DNA of 64,000 nucleotides from Juglans regia (lineage: Eukaryota > Streptophyta > Magnoliopsida > Fagales > Juglandaceae): assembly GCF_001411555.2 (NCBI RefSeq), contig NC_049901.1, positions 34,792,838 through 34,856,837 on the forward strand. Direction: 5' to 3'. A model generated the notes under the pieces. That model had not been told where the DNA came from, searched no databases, and worked only from the letters and a program-made list of their open reading frames with translations. Made by a program: the position numbers and the translations under genes. Shown here in pieces: positions 57,801 through 64,000 of this stretch; positions within the stretch are counted from its first letter, which is position 1; each line of letters begins with the position of its first letter.

Positions 57801-58518
57801 CTTTATGGCTTCAAACAAGCCTCCTGGCAGTGGTTTTCAAAATTTCTACCACCTTACATGCTCATGGGTTTTCTCAGTCCAAAATGATTACTCTTTGTTT
57901 TCAAGAACTAAAGGTTTTTCATTCATTACCCTTCTAGTATATGTGGATGATATAGTCATTGCCAGTAATGATGATGTTGGTGTTTCGGCTTCAAAAGAAT
58001 TTTCTACATTCTCAGTTCAAGCTTAAGGACTTGGGTCCTCTCAAGTATTTCTTAGGACTTGAGATCGCACATTCCACCAAAGGTATTACTGTTTGCCAGC
58101 GCAAATATGCATTGTATATTCTTAATGACACTGGTTTTCTTGGGGCCAAACCAGTCTCTTTTCCAATGGAACAAAATCTGCATCTTAGTAAAACTGATGG
58201 AGAATTACTTCATGATCCAAGTGTATTTCGTCGACTCATTGGGGGACACTTGTACCTGAGTCTTACTAGACCTGATCTCACATATTCAGTCCACACTTTG
58301 AGTCAGTTTCTTTATAAGCCACGTGACTCTCATTTACATGCAGCTCATCGTATTTTAAGATACATCAAGGCTCCTCCTAGTTTAGGCCTACTTTTTTCAT
58401 CAAAGTCAGCCATTCATCTCAAGATTTTTACAGAATGAGATTGGGCAGCCTGTCTTGATTCTTGTCGTTCTATTACGGGCTTCTATGTGTTTCTTGGTGA
58501 TTTGTTTTTAGCTTGTGT
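54832..58518 (+). pseudogene. Copia gag-pol body, copy 3
   Basis: Gag from about 54832, knuckle near 55394-55449, protease remnant near 55767 (D-I-G), GAG-pre-integrase at 56168 and integrase at 56350-57020, in which 'YCDIWGP' and 'NDYSRATWVYL' are still open. RT runs at 57387-58005 with 'YVDDIVI', and partial RNase H ends near 58517. It has fewer private stops than copy 2, but the same frameshifts around the knuckle, protease and RT. No LTRs are present. Confidence 0.9.
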
Positions 58519-59073
58519 AGATGCAAGACATTCCTCAAGTCTTTCTCACCTATTCGCCAAAGGAAGAGATTGTAGCTGTAAGAGTTTGGCTATGATTATG
58601 TGACTAAGTTGATAAGTTTGTATGGGATTAGGTGACTAAAATGATAGAGTTTATCCTATCATAATAAGAAGGTGTACAATAAATTTACTACTGTGGAGAA
58701 TAAAAAAAATAATCTCTCTGAGGCATTAAAATTTCTAGTGTTGAAGTATCAATATTAAAAGATTAAAAGGCTACACTTGAAAAAAAATTGGAAAAGTCTC
58801 AGGACTGCAAGCAAAAAATAGCAACACAAAAATTAGAAGAGATGTTGGGTTTTCAAAGACCTAGTTGTGATCGCATAGGTTTGAGGTATACAACTTCCCA
58901 AGGTATGGAGCTTAAAAGCTCGTCATCCGCTACCACTTCATCAAAATGTATCATTTTTATTAAAAGAAGTTGAGATGAGGAAGCTCCAAACAAAGCTGTG
59001 TCTAAAACTCATGTTCCAAGAACCTCACACGATAGATCAATGACAAAAAAGCCCAACAAAGTAAGTCCAAAGG
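58519..59073 (+). pseudogene. SIRE-like gag C-terminus, copy 3, left part
   Basis: Corresponds to 7605-8157 of copy 1, including the uninterrupted LINE B target sequence (one base different) and the frame 58788-58973 with 'KLEEMLGFQRPSCDRIGLR'. It ends at the solo-LTR insertion, just before the knuckle, whose remainder continues at 61610. Confidence 0.68.
59069..59073. repeat. Left 5-bp target duplication of the solo LTR
   Basis: 'aaagg', repeated exactly at 61610-61614. The empty site reads 'ccaaaggtaag' in copies 1 (about 8150) and 2 (about 36330). Confidence 0.92.
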
Positions 59074-61609
59074 TGTAACGACCCGACCCTATAATTTTTT
59101 TAGGGATAAAATTTGAATAATTTTATTAAGGCTCTATTATTATTATTATTATTATTATTATTTTTACTATTATTATTTCTGTCCAACCCTTGAATCCTCT
59201 TGATAATACAACTCCTTCTACCGGATTTTTTTTTTTTTTTTTTATTTTCTCTTCTTTGAATTTCAAACGCGTAATCTATCCACTCACATCACATGCACAT
59301 GCACGTCTCTTTTTTTTTTCTAGGGTTTTCTTCTAGGTTCTCAAACATATATTCATACGGATGCAAGCTGCAATGCCCCATCGTGAATCCTCCTCTCACG
59401 CATCAAACGTACACATGCACGATTCCTTCCTTTTCCTCCGCTTGCACGACACTGCATTTATTTATACACTCACGCACACAGAGCACTTGCCACAAACCTC
59501 CTCCCCTCAAACCGTAGCACACGTCCGAGAAGGCAAGCTCCACCATCTCCCTCAAGCTCGTCCAGCAGACCACCTCTCCCTCCACCGTAAATCCCACTGC
59601 CGCGTTGGTTCACTTTCCTCCACACACAACCACTACACGCACGGCAACCACTTTCGACGCCTCTGTTTTCCACACCCAAAAACAGAGCACTGAGCTCTCC
59701 GACCGTGAGCCACAGCCAGCCACCCTCAGCCACAGAACTCGCCGACGCCACCACTGACCACCATAGAATACTTCGGACCACCCTCAGCCGCCAAAGCACG
59801 CCGTAGCAGCCCCGGACGCACCACTGTTTTTGCACGTCCGAAACAGAGCATGCAGTCGCCTTCTCCACGGTAGCCACCTCTAGAGGCGCCGAACCCCCTC
59901 TCCGACGGCACAGAAACCGCCGACCTGCAACCCAGTGGCACCCACTCCGTCCCGGTAAGCCACGACCGTCGTCGTTCACCTCTTTCTCTCGGTTGTTTTT
60001 CGGTTTGGCAGAACTCTTTTTCTCTCATCCCGTAAACTCTCTCTCACTTTTCGTCTCTCTCTCTCTCCCTCACAGCTTTGCCGCCTCACTCGCCACCCTC
60101 TCCTCAGCCTCCGCTTCGTCGCGTGTTTCCTCTCTTGGTAAGGATGTCGCACGGCTTAGTTTTCCCCTCAAGATACCTGTCTTCAAGTTGAAGTCTTAAG
60201 TTTCTGTCGGTTTCTATTACTGAAGGGTAGTTTCTTTTATTTTTTAAATTACATTTTTGTCCCTTAGTTATACCTCAAGCAGCATACGTATTGAACTAAT
60301 AGTTTATATTGAGCTTTAATTTTAGTTTTACGTGGACTCTTATTTACGGGCCGGGTTTTAAATCTTTTGTTATAAAGATTATCAGTTTAGATTAATTAGG
60401 ATTTTAGGTCTAGAAAATATAGGATATTTTTTATAGTTTAGATTTCCAATAAAATCTCTTGTTTAATTAGAAATTTATGTAAATTACGTGTTTATTTTTA
60501 TAGGCGACCGATTTCGTACCGAAAATAATGGTTTAGCGTTGCAAGGTAAGTAGCATGATCATATCCTTACGCTTATGTACAATGAGCTGTTTGTCTTTTT
60601 ATAAAAGATATTATGCATGTATGCCCTTTATTGGAAGCCCCTTTTTACGTACCCAAAACATGATGAAATTATTTATAAAATGCATGATTTTATGTGAAAG
60701 ATTATTCATAAAATTATTTAGGAAATGCATGATTTTATGAGAGAGTTATTTCATAAAATATTTATGAAAAATCATGATTTTATACGATGAAACATGTATC
60801 ACGACGTTTATGAAAGAATACGATTTTGTTTGAAATCTATGATGCGATATGACAAGTATGGATGTGATTTCTTTTGAAATCTATGAAATGACAAGTATGC
60901 AAGTATGATTTGATAAAATATGTAACGGCCTATGTTATGATATGAAAACGGTACCTATGTTATGGGCATATTGCATTGCCAGGTCGTGCATGCTGGTAGT
61001 GCACCCAGTATTGTCTTCCTTATGTATGGATTCCACAACCCGCGGCCACGGGCGGAATCGGAATCTTTTTAGATTCGCTAACCCTAACTCACGGGGGTCA
61101 ACAGTGGGTAACGGCCTATGATAAGTGAAAGATAAGTTAATGTTCATGCTCATGATTTTTATGCATGTATTTATGAATATGCACGCTTTTCAAGACACCT
61201 TATGTTTATTATGTTTACTGTATGATGTGTTGCTTATTGAGTATTCGACTCATTTTAGTTTATTTTTCATGTTTTAAACCCCCCCAGGTGATGACATTTA
61301 TGAAGTTGAGACTGCAGGACAGGACTTGACTCCGGGAGACAAGGCTGAGACCTAGACAGATTTTGCTATGATTATTTCTATGGTTTAAATAAATTATTTT
61401 GATAAGCACATAAGACTTCTGTACTTTTAATAAATGCTTCCGCAGACTTTATTTTAAATTTTCAGTATTTATTGAAGTTTGTTATTTTATGGAATTCTTT
61501 CGTATCTGGCGCGTTGTTAAAAAGGAAAAACTTTTTATATTTAAGTTTAGTAGTAGCACACTGGCTCCTCGAAAATTCTAAAATGTCTTTTCGGGAACGG
61601 GGTGTTACA
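59074..61609. mobile_element. Solo LTR, 2536 bp, Gypsy-like
   Basis: It starts 'TGTAACGACCCG' and ends 'CGGGGTGTTACA', so it has TG...CA ends inside a 12-bp near-perfect inverted repeat (one mismatch), and it is flanked by the 5-bp duplication 'aaagg'. No gag, pol, primer-binding site or second LTR is present, so it is a solo LTR left by LTR-LTR recombination. TGTAAC...GTTACA ends and a length near 2.5 kb are common in large plant Ty3/Gypsy elements such as the Tekay/Del chromovirus lineage; that assignment is inferred. The interior is GC-rich at 59380-60140 and AT-rich afterwards, with an (ATT)n tract at about 59131-59162. Confidence 0.9.
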
Positions 61610-61614
61610 AAAGG
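61610..61614. repeat. Right 5-bp target duplication of the solo LTR
   Basis: 'aaagg', matching 59069-59073. Confidence 0.92.
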
Positions 61615-61758
61615 TAAGTTTATTCCTACTTATCATCATTGTGGTATTCTTGGCCATATAAAGTCATTTTACTTTAACTTGAATAAAGTGAAGAAAAATG
61701 GAGGTGAAAGAAAGTTAAAAAAGAAGGGAAAGACTTTAGAAAATATGTTGATGAGATA
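61615..61758 (+). pseudogene. SIRE-like gag C-terminus, copy 3, right part
   Basis: Continues the gag fragment after the solo LTR with the knuckle-like 'YHHCGILGHIKSFYFN' and a Lys-rich tail, closing at 61758. As in copies 1 and 2, two Cys of the CCHC knuckle appear to be changed. Confidence 0.65.
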
Positions 61759-64000
61759 AGTCAATAAATCACCTTCATAATTCTAAAGCTTGGTGAACTA
61801 GTAGAATTTTGCCTTCACAATAAAGAAAAAATCATACAAAGTTGTGTTAATGAAAATAGTATGCCAAAGAAGATGTCATGTCACATTAATTGATAGGATC
61901 ACTTGCATGTTCTTGCATTCCTTACATTTCATTTTATTAGTCTAGGACATGCATTTTATTGTTCTGTTTTTAATTTATGTTTCTGCTTTTAGTTTTTAAA
62001 TAAGAAAAATAATAGAAAAAATTTTCTGGTTTCTTTCTATTTTTTTTTTTGGGAAGTGCATTCTTGATATGTCAAAATTTTGAGCACATGTGTTCTCACA
62101 AAATAAATTTTTGAACTTATACATCTCTCTACTTTGTGCAGTTCACTTTATGCATACTAACCCTTTGGGTCATCTTGACAAAGTTCATTTACAAAGCATT
62201 GTGAGAAACTTATGTGTATGCACCTTATAATTAAGTTCCATATTTATTATTAAGATGCTCACCATAGAGAGAGTCTATGCCTTGAAATGACTAATACTAG
62301 TTGAACCTAGTACAATAATAAATAGATCTTCCCTTGCCAAACATAAATAGTTTATCCACATAGAAAAAATCGGTGTTGTTTCATTGCGGAAAAAGACAAA
62401 CACTATACACGGATGTATCCCTTAAGTCCTTATAGAAAGAATCGGGGCTCAAATCATTGTAGAAAAAGATGAGCAACAAAAATGGACATGAAATGGGTTG
62501 TGCAAACTAGTGTTTGGAGAAGATACTCATATATCTAGGCCTTAGCATAAAGTTTGACTCTTGAAGTAAGTGACAAACTTTTGGAAGCATCTGTAAGAAG
62601 AACAAAATTGCTACGTACAGTCGCCCTATGCAAGTGGCGTGCAAACGACTTTAAAAAATAATAATAATAAATATTAAAAAAAATAAGGCCAAAATAAAAA
62701 TAGAAAAGAAACGCAGAGAGAGGTCGTCTTCTTCGTTGGTGGGTGTTTTCGTTTCCTCGTCATTCCAGGTGGTTGATATCCCTAAGAAGATCAAGATCAA
62801 GGCTGAAACTAGAATACAGAGGAATTGGTTGGCATGTCTGCCCTTTGTAGCCGCCAACAAGAATACATCACCCATGTTGAGAAAGAGAGGAAGAAAGGAA
62901 GATGGCAACGCAATGAGAGATGTGGGCTAGTTTGGTAATGGAAAGAGAGAGAAAATGAGAAACAAAGAGAGATAAGGACGGCACAATGGAGAAGAAGAAG
63001 AAGAGACAAATGGAAATGCAGAGAGGGAGATGGAAACTAAGGGAGGGAGAGTTCGTGTTGGGGATAAAACAGTGCATTTCAATTTTTTTGTCATGTCAGC
63101 GACGCTTACCCGGCGCTTATCCCAGGCGACTGTATCTAGACATTTCGTAAAAAGAAAATACTCATGAGTAATATTATCAAAAATATATTGAAAATAAAAA
63201 GAAATAAAGAGTTACTTTTCTATATAAGTTTATTCACTCACATACTCACACGAACTTTGACATTGATGATCTTATGAGACATGAACATTTATGGTGATTG
63301 TTGCAAATAAGAGGGTGTACTCTATTGAATGTTTTTTTGTGAGTGACACTATGTTTTGAACTAAGATGCATCTAGGCATGTTACTTGCTCCATTGCTTCT
63401 ATATATATAAAAACAAATTTTTATTATCATTTATTTATTTTGGTTTATATAAAATAAATATGAAAATATAAAATATATTGATGTATAAGTCAGTGTTGGG
63501 ATTATTCATGTCGGTTTTAAACTAATGCTCACTAAGTGTTTATTTTTATGTCTCAACCAAACTTCTTCACTCATTTTGCCATAATTTTACGTGCATTCGT
63601 GCTCATACATCAAGTGCATTTAATCTATGAAAAGTTGAAACACATGAGAGTTGTTCATCATATCTTTCTTAGTGTCTTCATCTTGGCTCACATAAGTAGC
63701 ATTTATTATCTTATGAGTCTTGTCCGATTAGTGACAAAAATGAAGGGATTTAAATGTGTTGTTGAGGAGGAGTTGAATAAGCTCAAGGAGAGTTGAATGA
63801 GTAAGTGAAGTAAGTGTATTGCTGAAAAAAAAATGGAGAGATTGAGGGGGAGAACTATATACTTGAGGAGGAGCAGCAAAATATTGAGGTGGAGTACTAA
63901 GTATTGAACATGGTTATTAATGATGATTAGAACACTATTTTAGTAGGTTTCGATTACGTCTAACCTTTGATTTTGTTGAGACTAATTTCAAAGAGTGTTC
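61759..64000. other. Non-coding interior of the SIRE-like element, copy 3
   Basis: Matches 8303-10269 and 36479-38430. It continues beyond the copy-1 breakpoint in parallel with copy 2 (63725-64000) and leaves the window. No intact gene. Confidence 0.5.
62615..63134. mobile_element. TACAGTCGCC-ended element, copy 3
   Basis: Left end 'TACAGTCGCC' at 62615, right end 'GGCGACTGTA' at 63125-63134; same content as 9160-9678. It is at the same site in each block, so it inserted before the block was duplicated. Confidence 0.6.

Larger units (their letters stand above)
49231..64000 (+). repeat. Composite transposon block, copy 3
   Basis: Direct copy of the block, carrying the longest LINE-P 5' part and continuing past the right window edge. 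It is split by the solo LTR at 59074-61609. It shares with copy 2 the 577-bp LINE deletion (junction near 52866), the 2-bp LINE deletion near 52555 and the LINE A-tail, all unlike copy 1. Confidence 0.85.

Noticed and set aside
59470..59979. 169-codon minus-strand open frame in the GC-rich part of the solo LTR
   Set aside because: It has no recognised domain, overlaps other frames of similar length, and lies inside an LTR with a skewed base composition that favours chance frames.
1..64000. tRNA, rRNA or other structural RNA genes
   Set aside because: I looked for tRNA A/B-box pairs and rRNA-like stretches and saw none; the many 'gttcgaa' strings at 13.2-13.6 kb are CACTA subterminal motifs without an A box or cloverleaf.

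Overview
The window is nuclear DNA of a eudicot plant, probably a woody species. That taxonomic guess is an inference: it rests on the TT2-like MYB gene, the plant-specific LINE, Copia and CACTA families, and AT-rich intergenic DNA with (TA)n, (GA)n and (AC)n tracts. I recognise one host gene that looks intact, an R2R3-MYB regulator at 11184-12445 (three exons, 338 residues), and one decayed host gene, a trichome-birefringence-like (TBL) fragment at 47369-48100. Almost everything else is mobile DNA.

The main structure is a composite transposon block present three times in direct orientation: copy 1 at 1-10269 (its left part lies outside the window), copy 2 at about 21060-38860, and copy 3 at about 49231-64000 (it runs off the right edge). 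Each block holds, in the same order and strand, a decayed L1-type LINE (here LINE-P), an unrecognised spacer of about 1 kb, a Copia gag-pol body without LTRs, and the gag and non-coding remains of a second Copia (SIRE-like) element carrying a 519-bp terminal-inverted-repeat insertion. The copies share junctions and many old mutations, so the block was duplicated as a unit. Copies 2 and 3 share a 577-bp deletion that copy 1 lacks.

Later insertions separate the copies. Copy 2 was split by a complete minus-strand LINE (LINE B, 29831-35788) flanked by a 17-bp target duplication. Copy 3 was split by a 2536-bp solo LTR (59074-61609) flanked by a 5-bp target duplication. A second minus-strand LINE (LINE A, about 16172-21060) abuts copy 2.

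CACTA (En/Spm) remnants fill the gaps. Fragment A (12994-16171) has a CACTA terminus, a dense subterminal motif field, a TNPA-like gene and the C-terminal end of the TNPD transposase. Fragment A' (44287-45707) is a partial copy of A, followed by a 177-bp tandem array (45697-46602). Fragment B (38987-41404) is a nearly open TNPD/tnp2 transposase from another element.

Between copy 1 and fragment A sits the MYB gene, with a TATA box, a duplicated promoter segment and typical R2R3 exon sizes. It is the only feature here I would expect to be expressed for the host. Its DNA-binding and C-terminal motifs suggest control of proanthocyanidin synthesis. The transposon genes are nearly all interrupted by stops or frameshifts; LINE B ORF1 and LINE A ORF1 are the longest open frames.
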